The notes under the pieces are model-generated. The model searched no databases. It was not told the DNA's origin and saw nothing but the letters and a program-made list of their open reading frames with translations. Shown piece by piece: positions 26,732-35,186 of a stretch of DNA of 49,936 bases (positions are counted from its first letter, which is position 1; each line of letters begins with the position of its first letter). Source of the stretch: Acuticoccus mangrovi. Its GTDB lineage: Bacteria > Pseudomonadota > Alphaproteobacteria > Rhizobiales > Amorphaceae. The DNA is taken from the NCBI RefSeq assembly GCF_016411865.1, contig NZ_JAEKJA010000008.1, positions 1 to 49,936 of the forward strand, read 5' to 3'. Made by a program: the position numbers and the translations under genes.

Positions 26732-27181
26732 TCAGCCGATCCGCGCCGCGTCCGGGTCGGGGTGCTCTTCGGCGCACAGGCCGTGATCGGCGAGCGTTTC
26801 CACGATCCGGCAGTCCGCGACCGACCCCGTTCCGCACGCTTCGATCATGCCGGCGAGGGAGCGGCGCAGGGCGGTGAGCCGGCGCAGCCGCTCGTCCACG
26901 GCCTCGAGCTGGCGGCGGGCGATCTCGTCGACCCGGTCGCAGGGCTGGTCGGGCTGATCGGCGAGTGCCAGCAGCTCGCGCACGGCCTCGAGCGGAAAGC
27001 CGAGCTGGCGGGCATGGCGGATGAAGACGAGGCGACGCCGTGCCGCCTCGTCGTAGCGCCGCTGGTTGCCGGTGGTGCGCGCCGGCTCCGGCAGAATGCC
27101 GATCTGCTCGTAGTAGCGGACCGTCTGCACCTTGATGCCGACCTCGCGGGCGAGGTCGCCGATGGTGAGCGGATGGCTCAT
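26732..27181 (-). CDS. MerR-family metal-responsive regulator (ZntR/CadR-like)
   Basis: A 149-residue regulator. The winged-HTH is at the N-terminus (LTIGDLAREVGIKVQTVRYYEQIGIL), followed by a dimerisation helix and metal-site cysteines C81 (QPC), C116 and C124 (ACGTGSVADC), plus a C-terminal H133/C136. This spacing fits the zinc/cadmium/lead branch of MerR proteins. It is divergent from a CDF transporter with a MerR-style promoter between them (27203-27233). Zinc, cadmium or lead are likely inducers, and the exact metal cannot be told. Confidence 0.92.
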   Translation of the reverse strand: MSHPLTIGDLAREVGIKVQTVRYYEQIGILPEPARTTGNQRRYDEAARRRLVFIRHARQLGFPLEAVRELLALADQPDQPCDRVDEIARRQLEAVDERLRRLTALRRSLAGMIEACGTGSVADCRIVETLADHGLCAEEHPDPDAARIG

Positions 27182-27202
27182 GAATTCGCTTCTCCGAGAC
27201 CC

Positions 27203-27233
27203 TTGAAGCTATAGCGACTGTAGAGAGTAGGTT
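27203..27233 (+). promoter_or_regulatory. MerR-type promoter with 19-base spacer and dyad operator
   Basis: TTGAAG (27203-27208) and TAGGTT (27228-27233) are separated by 19 bases, the over-long spacing typical of MerR-activated promoters. Inside lies the dyad CTATAG-CGA-CTGTAG (27209-27223), which resembles CadR/ZntR operators. It drives the CDF gene, whose ATG at 27266 lies about 25 bases after the expected transcript start. This rules out the TTG at 27233 as a start codon. Confidence 0.72.
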
Positions 27234-27265
27234 TGTCCCCGAGCGAGTGCAAATGCGGGGACGTC

Positions 27266-27919
27266 ATGAGCGGATGTTGCGGGTCGAAGGCGCGCTTCGA
27301 CGGGGCTTCGAAGGGCTTCAGGCGGGCGCTGTGGGCGGTCATCGCCTTGAACGCGACCATGTTCGTGGTCGAGATCGTCGCCGGCGAGATCGCCGGGTCG
27401 CAGGCGCTGAAGGCCGACGCGCTCGACTTCGCCGGCGACACCCTCACCTACGGGATCAGCCTCGCGGTGATCGGCATGTCGCTGCGCCGGCGCGCCGTCG
27501 CCGCGCTCGCCAAGGGCGTGAGCCTCTCGTTGATGGGGCTGTGGGTGATGGGGAGCACTCTCTGGCGGGTGTTCGCCGCGGGCGTTCCCGAGGCGGAGGT
27601 GATGGGGATCGTCGGCGTCCTGGCCCTCGCCGCCAACCTCGCCTCCGTCGTCATCCTGATGAGCTACCGGGACGGCGACGCCAACGTGCGCTCGGTGTGG
27701 CTCTGCTCGCGCAACGACGCGGTGGGCAACGTGGCGGTGATGATCGCGGCGCTCGGCGTGTTCGGCTCCGCCAGCGCCTGGCCCGACCTCTTGGTGGCGG
27801 GGGTGATGTCGGCGCTCTTCCTCTCGTCCTCCGTGCAGATCCTGCGGCAGGGGATCGCCGAATATCGGGCGGGCGACGAGCACGACCACGCCGTGGCGGG
27901 CGCCCACGCGGCACGCTGA
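27266..27919 (+). CDS. Cation diffusion facilitator-type metal efflux transporter
   Basis: A 217-residue inner-membrane protein with about five to six TM helices. The N-terminus MSGCCGSK can bind metal. The membrane sites correspond to QALKADALDFAGD (D-x-x-D) and SRNDAVGNVAVM. It lacks the long cytoplasmic domain of larger CDF proteins, as is usual for the short cation transporter subgroup linked to CadR-like regulators. It is controlled by the divergent MerR protein. Expected role: export of zinc, cadmium or a related ion. Confidence 0.85.
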   Translation: MSGCCGSKARFDGASKGFRRALWAVIALNATMFVVEIVAGEIAGSQALKADALDFAGDTLTYGISLAVIGMSLRRRAVAALAKGVSLSLMGLWVMGSTLWRVFAAGVPEAEVMGIVGVLALAANLASVVILMSYRDGDANVRSVWLCSRNDAVGNVAVMIAALGVFGSASAWPDLLVAGVMSALFLSSSVQILRQGIAEYRAGDEHDHAVAGAHAAR

Positions 27920-27955
27920 GGGCGGAATGGGGAGTGCGGCCGGCGGCGGGGTGCC

Positions 27956-28996
27956 TCAGCGTGCCGCGCCGCAGCTCTCGCGCACGACGAGGCGAGGGGT
28001 GACGAGGCGCATCGGAGCGCTCGCATCGGCGGCCGCGTCCATCCGCTCCAGCAGCACCTCCACCGCCACCGCGCCGAGCGTGTCGATGGGGTGATCCATG
28101 GTGGTGAGGCGCGGGATCGAGAAGGCGGCCTCCTTGATGTTGTCGTAGCCCACCACCGCGAGCTCGCCGGGCATCGCGATCCGCAGGTCCGCCGCCGCCC
28201 GCAGCACCGAGAGGGCGGCGATGTCGTTGCCGGCGAAGATCGCGGTGGGCGGCGCCTCCGACAGCAGCGTCATGGCGAGCGCGTAGGTGCTTTCGAAGTC
28301 GAACTCGGCGCTGTGGTGGAGCTCGGGGGCGAGGTCGGCCTCGCGCATCGCCGTCTCGTAGCCGCGGGCGCGGCTGTTGCCGAGGCGGGCGGGGCCCGTG
28401 AGGGCGACGACGCGCCGGTGGCCGAGCCCGATCAGATGCTCGGTCGCGATGCGCCCGCCGGTGAGGTTGTCGGTGGCGACCAGCGAGATGTCGCCGCTGT
28501 AGTTCACGCTGCGGTCGAGGAGCACGGCGGGCACCTCCATCTCGCGGGCGAGAGCCTGCAGCTCGTGCGAGGTGCTGCCGGAGATGAGGAGCACGCCGTC
28601 GACGCGCCGGTCGACGAGGGCGCGGATATAGGCGATCTCGCGCGCGGAATCCTGCCGCGTGTTGCACAGGATCAGCGAGTAGCCGCGGGCGTCGGCGACC
28701 GCCTCGATGACCCGCGCGAGCTCGGCGTAGAACGGGTTCGAGATGTCGGGCAGCACGAGCCCGATCACGTGCGAGCGCTGCCCGCGGAGCGCCTGGGCGA
28801 GGCGGTTCGGCCGATAGCCGAGCTCGGCGATCGCCCTCAGCACCTTCTCGCGGGTCTCCGCCGCGACGGGGCGGGGGCCGTTGTTGATGACGTAGCTCAC
28901 CACCGCCGTGGAGGTGCCGACGTGGCGCGCCACGTCGGCACGCGTCACCGCCGTCGGGCGGCCGCGCCGGGTGTCGTCCGAACCGTCACGCTGCAT
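27956..28996 (-). CDS. LacI family transcriptional regulator
   Basis: A 346-residue repressor. The HTH is at about 18-40 (TRADVARHVGTSTAVVSYVINNG), followed by the hinge helix NRLAQALRG, then a periplasmic-binding-protein-like sensor domain (VIGLVLPDISNPFYAELAR; ATDNLTGGRIATEHLIGLGHRRV; VVGYDNIKEAAF). It is the last gene of the leftward island that encodes a CUT1 transporter and probably represses it. A candidate operator is GGTATCGATACC at 34334-34345. The inducer is probably a nucleoside or sugar (inference from neighbours). Confidence 0.93.
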   Translation of the reverse strand: MQRDGSDDTRRGRPTAVTRADVARHVGTSTAVVSYVINNGPRPVAAETREKVLRAIAELGYRPNRLAQALRGQRSHVIGLVLPDISNPFYAELARVIEAVADARGYSLILCNTRQDSAREIAYIRALVDRRVDGVLLISGSTSHELQALAREMEVPAVLLDRSVNYSGDISLVATDNLTGGRIATEHLIGLGHRRVVALTGPARLGNSRARGYETAMREADLAPELHHSAEFDFESTYALAMTLLSEAPPTAIFAGNDIAALSVLRAAADLRIAMPGELAVVGYDNIKEAAFSIPRLTTMDHPIDTLGAVAVEVLLERMDAAADASAPMRLVTPRLVVRESCGAAR

Positions 28997-29009
28997 GGCG
29001 TCCGCTCCC

Positions 29010-29091
29010 TAGAGCGTCCTGCGCTCTATCTCGTTGAATGCGAGAACGTCTTTCCCGCTCGAGCGACTCGATTCGAGCGGGACATGCTCTA
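29010..29091 (+). repeat. Dispersed palindromic repeat, copy A
   Basis: An 82-base element bounded by CTAGAGC on both ends in inverted orientation. It contains two hairpins: AGAGCG/CGCTCT (29011-29027) and CCCGCTCGA/TCGAGCGGG (29054-29081). Read on the minus strand it starts TAGAGCATGTCCCGCTC, almost identical to TAGAGCACGTCCCGCTC at 49789. Its first bases give the TAG stop codon of the hydrolase gene at 29089-29973. It is likely a non-autonomous intergenic repeat of this genome. Confidence 0.75.
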
Positions 29092-29973
29092 GCGAAAGCA
29101 GCTCTCCATGTGGGCGACCACCTTGCGGCAGAACTCGCTCGACGGGTCGGCGAAGCCGCTCGTCGCGGTATGATGGTTGCAGCCCTCCTGCGGCACCAGC
29201 TCCATCGAGTTTCCCGCCGCCGCCCAGACCGCGCCGAAGTCCTCCGACTGGCGCCAGAACTCGCCGCTTTCCAGCGCACCCCACGAGATCAGCAGCGGGC
29301 AGAGCCCTTCGTGAACGAGGAACTGCGGCGAGTTGCGGGCGATCTGCTGGCCGTTGAACTGGATCTTCGGCTGCAGCCAGGTGTACTGGAACGGCGCGAG
29401 GTCGAAGAGGCCGCTGATCGGGGCGCCGCCCTTCACGAGATCGGCGGGGAGCGCGTAGTCGGCCTCCCACTCCGTCACCGCCATCATCGCGGTGAGGTGG
29501 CCGCCCGCCGAGTTGCCGGTGACGTAGATCTTCTCCGGATCACCGCCATAGTCGGCGATGTTCTTGTAGGTCCAGGCGAGGGCGGCGCGGCAGGCGCGGG
29601 TGATCTCGTCGATCGTGACCTTGGGGCAGACCTCGTATTCGATGATCACCGTGGTGGCGCCGTTGCCGTGGAAGCCTTCGGCGATCCAGGAATAGTTCTC
29701 CTTCACCAGACGCGCGTCGAACCAGTAGCCGCCGTGGATGAACACGACGACCGGCGCCCCCGGCTCGGCGGCGGGGTAGATGTCGAGCTTCTCCTTGACG
29801 GTCGGCCCGTAGGCGATGCCGGCGTGGTGGGGCAGGTGCTCGCGCGCCGCGGCCGCCATCGCCTTGCGCTCGGCGATCACCTTGTTGAGCGCCTCGGGGT
29901 CGGAGATGCGCGCCTCGGGCCGATACTCGTCGTCGAGCTCTTCCTGGGTGGTGAAGTTGCGGTAGAGGGGCAA
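29089..29973 (-). CDS. Alpha/beta hydrolase, arylformamidase/esterase-like
   Basis: A 294-residue cytoplasmic enzyme. Oxyanion motif HGGYW is at 80-84, nucleophile S155 in GNSAGGH, and the C-terminal NHHT supplies the histidine. The acid position is WGALESGEF, with glutamate as in kynurenine formamidases. The TTG start at 29973 is supported by AAGGA 6-7 bases upstream. There is no ATG that keeps the family N-terminus (PLYRNFTTQEELDDEY). It is the last gene after the two permeases of the CUT1 transporter, and its stop codon is supplied by repeat copy A. It may release the transported compound from an ester or amide. Confidence 0.88.
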   Translation of the reverse strand: MPLYRNFTTQEELDDEYRPEARISDPEALNKVIAERKAMAAAAREHLPHHAGIAYGPTVKEKLDIYPAAEPGAPVVVFIHGGYWFDARLVKENYSWIAEGFHGNGATTVIIEYEVCPKVTIDEITRACRAALAWTYKNIADYGGDPEKIYVTGNSAGGHLTAMMAVTEWEADYALPADLVKGGAPISGLFDLAPFQYTWLQPKIQFNGQQIARNSPQFLVHEGLCPLLISWGALESGEFWRQSEDFGAVWAAAGNSMELVPQEGCNHHTATSGFADPSSEFCRKVVAHMESCFR

Positions 29974-29993
29974 GAGAGGTCCTTCCGTCAAGA

Positions 29994-30836
29994 TCAGCCC
30001 GTCATGCCGCTGCGCGACACGGAGCTGACGAAGTAGCGCTGGAGCCAGAGCATCAGACCGGCTGGAACGATGGAAAGGAAGAGGGCACCGGCGAACATCT
30101 GGCTGAAATCGATCACGCCCGACAGGCTGACGAGGCCGGCGAGGGCGACCGGGCCCACCTGCATCTTGGGGTCGGTGGCGACGAGCAGCGGCCACAGATA
30201 GGCCTGCCACTGGAAGACGAAGAGGGTGAGCCCCGCGGCGATGATCGGCCCCTTGGCGAGCGGGAGATAGACCGACCAGAGGACGCGCAGCCAGCTCGCC
30301 CCGTCGAGCCGGGCCGCCTCGGCGAGGGAACGGGGAATGCCGAGGAAGAACTGGCGCAGCAGATAGATGGCGAAGCCGTTGCCGAGGCCGGCGAGGGCGA
30401 GGCCGAAGAAGGAGTTGGTGAGGCCGACCTCGCGCACCTGTGCCGACAGCGGCACGGCGACGGCGTCGAACGGCACGCTGAAGCCCACCACGAAGAAGGC
30501 GAAGAGGACGTTGCGCCCCGGAAAGGTGAGCACCGAGACCGCGAAGCCCGCCATGATCGCCATCACCAGCCCGAGCGTGGTGGTGATGACCGTGACGATC
30601 AGCGAGTTGAGCAGCGAGCGGCCGAAGCCGGTGCCGAGGAGGCCGACGATGTTCGACAGGGTCCACGTCTCCGGCACGATGCTCTGCCAGGTGAGCGGGG
30701 AGAAGTGGGCGAAGATCTCGGCGTTGGGCCGCAGGCTGCTCGTCAGCATCCAGATGACCGGCAGCATGAAGAGGAGGGCGACGCAGATCCCCGCGATGGT
30801 GAAGAGGACGGTGGCGAAGCGCGGAATGGCACCCAC
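29994..30836 (-). CDS. CUT1 ABC transporter permease (MalG-like)
   Basis: A 280-residue inner-membrane permease with six TM helices and the ABC coupling motif EAARLDGASWLRVLWSVYLPLAKGP. The N-terminal MLPVIWMLTSSLRPNAEIF is typical of the MalG/UgpE side of carbohydrate transporters. The GTG start at 30836 is 3 bases past the stop of the partner permease gene. It forms the channel with the protein of 30840-31733. Confidence 0.94.
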   Translation of the reverse strand: MGAIPRFATVLFTIAGICVALLFMLPVIWMLTSSLRPNAEIFAHFSPLTWQSIVPETWTLSNIVGLLGTGFGRSLLNSLIVTVITTTLGLVMAIMAGFAVSVLTFPGRNVLFAFFVVGFSVPFDAVAVPLSAQVREVGLTNSFFGLALAGLGNGFAIYLLRQFFLGIPRSLAEAARLDGASWLRVLWSVYLPLAKGPIIAAGLTLFVFQWQAYLWPLLVATDPKMQVGPVALAGLVSLSGVIDFSQMFAGALFLSIVPAGLMLWLQRYFVSSVSRSGMTG

Positions 30837-30839
30837 GGC

Positions 30840-31733
30840 CTACTCCTTGGAACGCAAGAGGCGGAACTGCAGCGCGACGATCGCGAGCAGCACGATGAGC
30901 ACGAGGACGATCTGCGCGTCGGCGAGCGACACGTCGCCCTGCACGTAGGCCTGGGTGTAGATCTCGTACATGACGAAGCGAGTGGAGTTCTCCGGGCCGC
31001 CTTGGGTGAGGATCGCGGCGGGCACGAACTGCAGGAAGTTCGCCACCGTGTTCGCCACCACCACGAAGGCGAGGGGGCGCTTCAAGAGCGGCAGGGTGAT
31101 CGAGAAGAAGGTGCGCAGCGGGCCGGCGCCGTCGAGGGCGGCGGCGTCCTTCACGTCGTCGGGAATGTCGCGCAGGCCGGCGATCAGGAACACCATCCAG
31201 TAGCCGACGCCGATCCAGGAGGCGATGATCACCACCGACCACAGCGCCTGATCGCTGGAGGCGAGGAAGGGCTGGGCCGGGATGCCGATGCGTTCGAGCG
31301 CGGCGTTGATGATGCCGTCGCCGCGCATCGCGGTGCCCCACACCACCGCCGACACCGCGACGGGGATGGTGATCGGCAGGAAGACGAGGGTGCGCCAGAA
31401 CGACATGCCCCAGCCGCGCTGGGTGAAGAGAAGTGCGAGCATGAGCGCCACCACCGTCTGCACCGCCACGGTCACCGTCACGAACACGAGAGTGACGAGC
31501 ATCGACTTCAGGAAGGTGGGGGAGGTGGTGAACAGAAAGACGAAATTGTCGAGCCCGACGAACATCTTCTCGTCCGGATTGAAGAACGAGCGCTGATGCA
31601 GGCTCTCCCAGACCGCGATGCCGGCGGGGATCACGCGCAGGAAGAGGAGGGCGAGGAAGGCCGGCACGATGAGCAGCAGGCCGACGAGCCATTCCTGCGA
31701 CTTCGCGCCGAAGATCGCAAAGCGGTCGCGCAC
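30840..31733 (-). CDS. CUT1 ABC transporter permease (MalF/UgpA-like)
   Basis: A permease of about 297 residues with six TM helices and the coupling loop DAAALDGAGPLRTFFSITLPLLKRP. GTG 31733 is the first standard start but has no good ribosome site. An in-frame CTG at 31757 has AGGAG 7 bases upstream and would add TPPITPP-type residues, so the true start may be a rare CTG. It pairs with the permease at 29994-30836. The binding-protein gene precedes it by 107 bases. Confidence 0.93.
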   Translation of the reverse strand: MRDRFAIFGAKSQEWLVGLLLIVPAFLALLFLRVIPAGIAVWESLHQRSFFNPDEKMFVGLDNFVFLFTTSPTFLKSMLVTLVFVTVTVAVQTVVALMLALLFTQRGWGMSFWRTLVFLPITIPVAVSAVVWGTAMRGDGIINAALERIGIPAQPFLASSDQALWSVVIIASWIGVGYWMVFLIAGLRDIPDDVKDAAALDGAGPLRTFFSITLPLLKRPLAFVVVANTVANFLQFVPAAILTQGGPENSTRFVMYEIYTQAYVQGDVSLADAQIVLVLIVLLAIVALQFRLLRSKE

Positions 31734-31840
31734 GGGGGGCGTGATGGGGGGCGTCAGAACCGGTCTCCTGCGGGTGGCGGCCCGCCGCTGGGGCGGGGCC
31801 GCGGTGCGGATGGGCCGCCCGAAGGCGGCCCGCTATGGCA

Positions 31841-33145
31841 TCAGCGGATGCGCGAGAGGGCAACCTCGAGCTGGGACTGCATCTGGTCGAGACGCGAGGA
31901 GGCGTCGGCGCCGTTGATGATGTCCATGTTCGCCTGGAGGAACTCGGTCTCGAACTGGACGTAGCCGACGGAGGCCGGGCGGTGGGCGCAGGTCTTGTCT
32001 GTCTCGTACTCGATGAGCTCCTTGAGGCCGTCGAGATTGTCGCTCGCCGCTTCCATCTCATCGCTGACCTTGTTCATGACGAGGAGGTTGGCCGGCACGT
32101 TGGGCGACTGGGCCGCCGCGGCGAAGCCGCCTTCCTCGGTGGTGCCGAGCCAGGTGAGAAACTCCACGGCCTGCGCCTGATGCTGGCCGAACGGGTTCAC
32201 CGCGAGGGCGAAGCTGTCGCACGGGGTGTAGGCCTCGCCGCCCTCCATGTAGGGGAAGGCCGCCACGGCGAAGGGAACGCCCTGGTTCTGGAACTCACGC
32301 ACGCGGTCGGTGGTGGTGGCGAGGAAGGGCAGCTGGCCGGAGGTGTAGAGCGCGTCCATCTGCGGGAACGGCACGCCGCGCGGGGCGAGACCGTCGGCAT
32401 AGAGGCTGCCGTACCAGCCCATCGCCTCCTTCCAAGCGTCGCCGTTCACCTCGGGCGTCAGCATGTTGTCGCCGGTAAGGCCGACGCCGCCGCCGGCCGA
32501 CATGATGATCGGCTGGAGCTGATAGAAGGTGTGGCCTTGCGAGAAGGCGATGCCGTAGGGCAGGTCGAGCGCCTCCTTCACGGTCTTCGCCTTCTCGATG
32601 ATCTCCTGCCAGGTGGCGCGCTCGGCGGGATCGATGGAGGGCGGCTCGACGCCGGCTTCCTTCAGCATCTCCGGGTTGTAGATGAGGATCTGCGTCGAGT
32701 TGAACACCGGCACGGCGTAGAGGTGGTCGCGGTAGGTCACCGCCTCGAGCGACTCGGCGTTGGTGGTCTTGGCGAGCTTCTCGCCGAGCACGTCGGTGAG
32801 GTCGAGCACGAAGCGGCGCGCGGCGAAGGAGGCGGTGCGCGGCGGGTCGAGGATCAGGATGTCGAAGGTGGTGTCCTTGGCGCGGATGCGCGACTCCAGG
32901 ATGTCGTTGAGCTGGGCGAAGGGGATCACCTCCTGCTCGATCTGGATGTCCGGATTCTTGGCGTTCCACTGTTCCACCGACGGGCCGAAATAGGTCGGCT
33001 TGCAGCAGGACACGAGGTTGAGCTCGACGGGGCCGGTGTCGCCGGCGCCGGTCAGCGTCTGGGCGCCCGCGGGGGCGATCAGCGCCGCCAATGCCGCAGC
33101 GGCGCCGAGCGCCTTGAGGGGGTGGGTCAGTCTGGATCGCATCAT
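31841..33145 (-). CDS. CUT1 ABC transporter substrate-binding protein
   Basis: A 434-residue periplasmic binding protein (family 1, sugar type) with a Sec signal (LKALGAAAALAALIAPAGAQT). The body shows the usual cluster: VEQWNAKNPDIQIEQEVIPF, DILILDPPRTASF, YAVPVFNSTQILIYNPEMLKEAG, and a cysteine pair CC in LVSCCKPTYF. I chose ATG 33145 (MMRSRLTH), preceded by AGGTGATCCC. A start at 33184 would put a non-signal stretch ahead. The ligand is inferred to be a nucleoside or sugar because nucleoside hydrolase genes lie nearby. Confidence 0.93.
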   Translation of the reverse strand: MMRSRLTHPLKALGAAAALAALIAPAGAQTLTGAGDTGPVELNLVSCCKPTYFGPSVEQWNAKNPDIQIEQEVIPFAQLNDILESRIRAKDTTFDILILDPPRTASFAARRFVLDLTDVLGEKLAKTTNAESLEAVTYRDHLYAVPVFNSTQILIYNPEMLKEAGVEPPSIDPAERATWQEIIEKAKTVKEALDLPYGIAFSQGHTFYQLQPIIMSAGGGVGLTGDNMLTPEVNGDAWKEAMGWYGSLYADGLAPRGVPFPQMDALYTSGQLPFLATTTDRVREFQNQGVPFAVAAFPYMEGGEAYTPCDSFALAVNPFGQHQAQAVEFLTWLGTTEEGGFAAAAQSPNVPANLLVMNKVSDEMEAASDNLDGLKELIEYETDKTCAHRPASVGYVQFETEFLQANMDIINGADASSRLDQMQSQLEVALSRIR

Positions 33146-33192
33146 GGGATCACCTGGCTTCTTGGCACGTGGCGGAAGGGTCATACGGCGCG

Positions 33193-34239
33193 CTACGGGG
33201 TGGCGATGCGCTTCCCCGTTTCGCGATCGAAGAGGTGGAGCCTGTCCGGATCGAAGCGCACGTGGAGCGTGCTTCCCGGCGCGTCGGCGATGCGCTCGCG
33301 GAAGACGCCCGTCAGCTTGTGGCCGGCGAGGTCGAGGTGGACTTGGGTCTCGGCGCCCGTCGGCTCCACCAGCGCCACGGTCGCGGCATGGCCCTCGGGA
33401 TCGAGAATGAGATGCTCCGGGCGCACGCCGAGGATTGCGGGGCCTGTGGCGCGCGCCCGGACCGGGACGGTCAGCGGGCCTGCCGTGAAGCCGTCGGGGC
33501 TGAGCGTCCCTTCGATGAGGTTCATCGCGGGAGAGCCGATGAAACCTGCCACGAAGACGCTTTCGGGATGATCGTAGAGGGTGAGGGGAGCGCCTTCCTG
33601 CTCCACCTCGCCGACGTTCATGACGACGATGCGGTCGGCCATCGTCATCGCCTCGATCTGGTCGTGGGTGACGTAGATCGTGGTGGTGCCGAGACGCTGG
33701 TGCAGCGACTTGATCTCGCTGCGCATCTGGACGCGCAGCTTGGCGTCGAGATTGGACAGCGGCTCGTCGAACAGGAAGGCGGCGGGGTGGCGGACGATGG
33801 CGCGGGCCATCGCCACGCGTTGTCGCTGGCCGCCGGAGAGCTGGCGGGGCAACCGGTCGAGATAGTCGCCGAGGCCGACGACGTCGGCCGCCTGGCGGAC
33901 CTGGGTGGCGATCTCGGCCTTGGGCAGCCCCTTGATGCGGAGCGAGAAGCCCATGTTCTCGGCGACCGTCATGTGCGGATAGAGGGCGTAGTTCTGGAAC
34001 ACCATGGCGATGTTCCGCCGCTTGGCGGCGACGGCGTTCATCCGCCGCCCGTCGATCATCAGATCACCGCCGGAGATGTCCTCGAGCCCCGCGATCATCC
34101 GCAAGAGGGTCGACTTGCCGCAGCCCGAGGGGCCGACCAGCGAGACGAACTCGCCGTTCGCGATGTCGAGCGAGACGCCCTTCACGACCCGTGTCGAGCC
34201 GAACCGCTTTTCGATGCTCCGAAGGGTGACCTGAGCCAA
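33193..34239 (-). CDS. CUT1 ABC transporter ATP-binding protein (UgpC/MalK-like)
   Basis: A 348-residue ATPase. Walker A is GPSGCGKST (36-44), the Q-loop is [10 protein letters not shown], the signature is LSGGQRQR (134-141), Walker B is FLFDEP (155-160) with H-loop THDQ, and a C-terminal TOBE/MalK regulatory domain (VRPEHL) follows. The TTG start at 34239 is the family-consistent one ([13 protein letters not shown]). It is the first gene of the leftward transporter operon and divergent from the GATase-like gene. The shared 188-base region holds a LacI-type palindrome. Confidence 0.95.
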   Translation of the reverse strand: MAQVTLRSIEKRFGSTRVVKGVSLDIANGEFVSLVGPSGCGKSTLLRMIAGLEDISGGDLMIDGRRMNAVAAKRRNIAMVFQNYALYPHMTVAENMGFSLRIKGLPKAEIATQVRQAADVVGLGDYLDRLPRQLSGGQRQRVAMARAIVRHPAAFLFDEPLSNLDAKLRVQMRSEIKSLHQRLGTTTIYVTHDQIEAMTMADRIVVMNVGEVEQEGAPLTLYDHPESVFVAGFIGSPAMNLIEGTLSPDGFTAGPLTVPVRARATGPAILGVRPEHLILDPEGHAATVALVEPTGAETQVHLDLAGHKLTGVFRERIADAPGSTLHVRFDPDRLHLFDRETGKRIATP

Positions 34240-34333
34240 ATCCCGCCCCGCTTCCTCACGCTGATAGGTGCCCGCAGCCTGGAAGACGGCGGCGCCGATG
34301 CGCTTGCATCAACGATCTACTCGTGTAGATAAA

Positions 34334-34345
34334 GGTATCGATACC
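34334..34345 (+). promoter_or_regulatory. LacI-type operator candidate GGTATCGATACC
   Basis: A perfect 12-base palindrome with the central CG typical of LacI-family operators, in the 188-base gap between the divergent ABC ATPase (-) and GATase-like (+) genes. It is well placed to control both directions. The LacI regulator of this island (27956-28996) is the obvious candidate ligand. Confidence 0.55.
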
Positions 34346-34427
34346 AACTCGTGGGGGGCCTGTAAAGGCACTCTGCCGCCGCTTCGGCAGCCCCCCAGTC
34401 CGCCAACTTCGAGCCGAAGGAGCTTCG

Positions 34428-35186
34428 ATGTCCGCACAAATTAAGGTTCTCATCGTCGGGGAAACGTGGCTGACGACGGCGACCCACACGAAGGGCTTCG
34501 ATTCGTTCGTCACGAGCAGCTACGGCGAGGGATACTCGTTTCTGAAGCGGGCGCTCGAAGAGGGCGGCTACAGCGTGGAGGTGATGCCCAACGAGACCGC
34601 GGCGCTCACCTTCCCCGACAATCTCGAGGCGCTGAAGGCCTACGACGTGGTGGTGCTGAGCGACATCGGGGCGAACACGCTCCTCTTGACGCCGACTACC
34701 TGGAAGCAGTCGAAGAAGACCACCAATCGCCTGCAGCTGATCCGCGACTATGTCGAGGGGGGCGGCGGCCTGGTGATGATCGGCGGCTACCTGACCTTCA
34801 CCGGCATCGAGGCGAAGGGCTTCTGGAAGGACACCCCCGTCGAGGCGTCGCTTCCCGTCCGCCTGATGGCGACCGACGACCGCTCCGAGCATCCCGAAGG
34901 GGTGAGCGCGACGGTGGTGAAGGCGGACCATCCGCTCCTCGCCGGCGTCGAGGGCGCGTGGCCGGCGATGCTCGGCTACAACCGGGTGAGCCTTGCCGAG
35001 GGGGCGGAGCTCGTCGCCACGGTGGGCGAGGATCCGCTTCTTGCGGCCACCACCTGCGGCGCCGGACGCACCGTGGCCTTCATGTCCGACTGCAGCCCCC
35101 ATTGGCTGCCGCCCGAGTTCTTGAGCTGGGCCGGCTACGCCCCGCTCTTCTGCAACATCTGCGGGTGGGCGGCCGGGCGCGCGTGA
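34428..35186 (+). CDS. Glutamine amidotransferase-like (GATase1/ThuA-like) protein
   Basis: A 252-residue cytoplasmic protein of the class I GATase-like fold: VLIVGETWLTT at the start, YDVVVLSDIGANTLLL, YVEGGGGLVMIGGY, and HPLLAGVEG. It resembles PF07090/ThuA-type proteins found in sugar-catabolic operons. No classical catalytic cysteine nucleophile is evident at the elbow (the glycine-rich MIGGY takes its place). GAAGGAG precedes the ATG. Its stop overlaps the GTG start of the nucleoside hydrolase. Confidence 0.78.
   Translation: MSAQIKVLIVGETWLTTATHTKGFDSFVTSSYGEGYSFLKRALEEGGYSVEVMPNETAALTFPDNLEALKAYDVVVLSDIGANTLLLTPTTWKQSKKTTNRLQLIRDYVEGGGGLVMIGGYLTFTGIEAKGFWKDTPVEASLPVRLMATDDRSEHPEGVSATVVKADHPLLAGVEGAWPAMLGYNRVSLAEGAELVATVGEDPLLAATTCGAGRTVAFMSDCSPHWLPPEFLSWAGYAPLFCNICGWAAGRA

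Noticed and set aside
29089-32061. A 990-codon minus-strand frame
   Set aside because: Only its last 294 codons are the hydrolase. The rest overlaps the two permease genes out of frame and has no family features.
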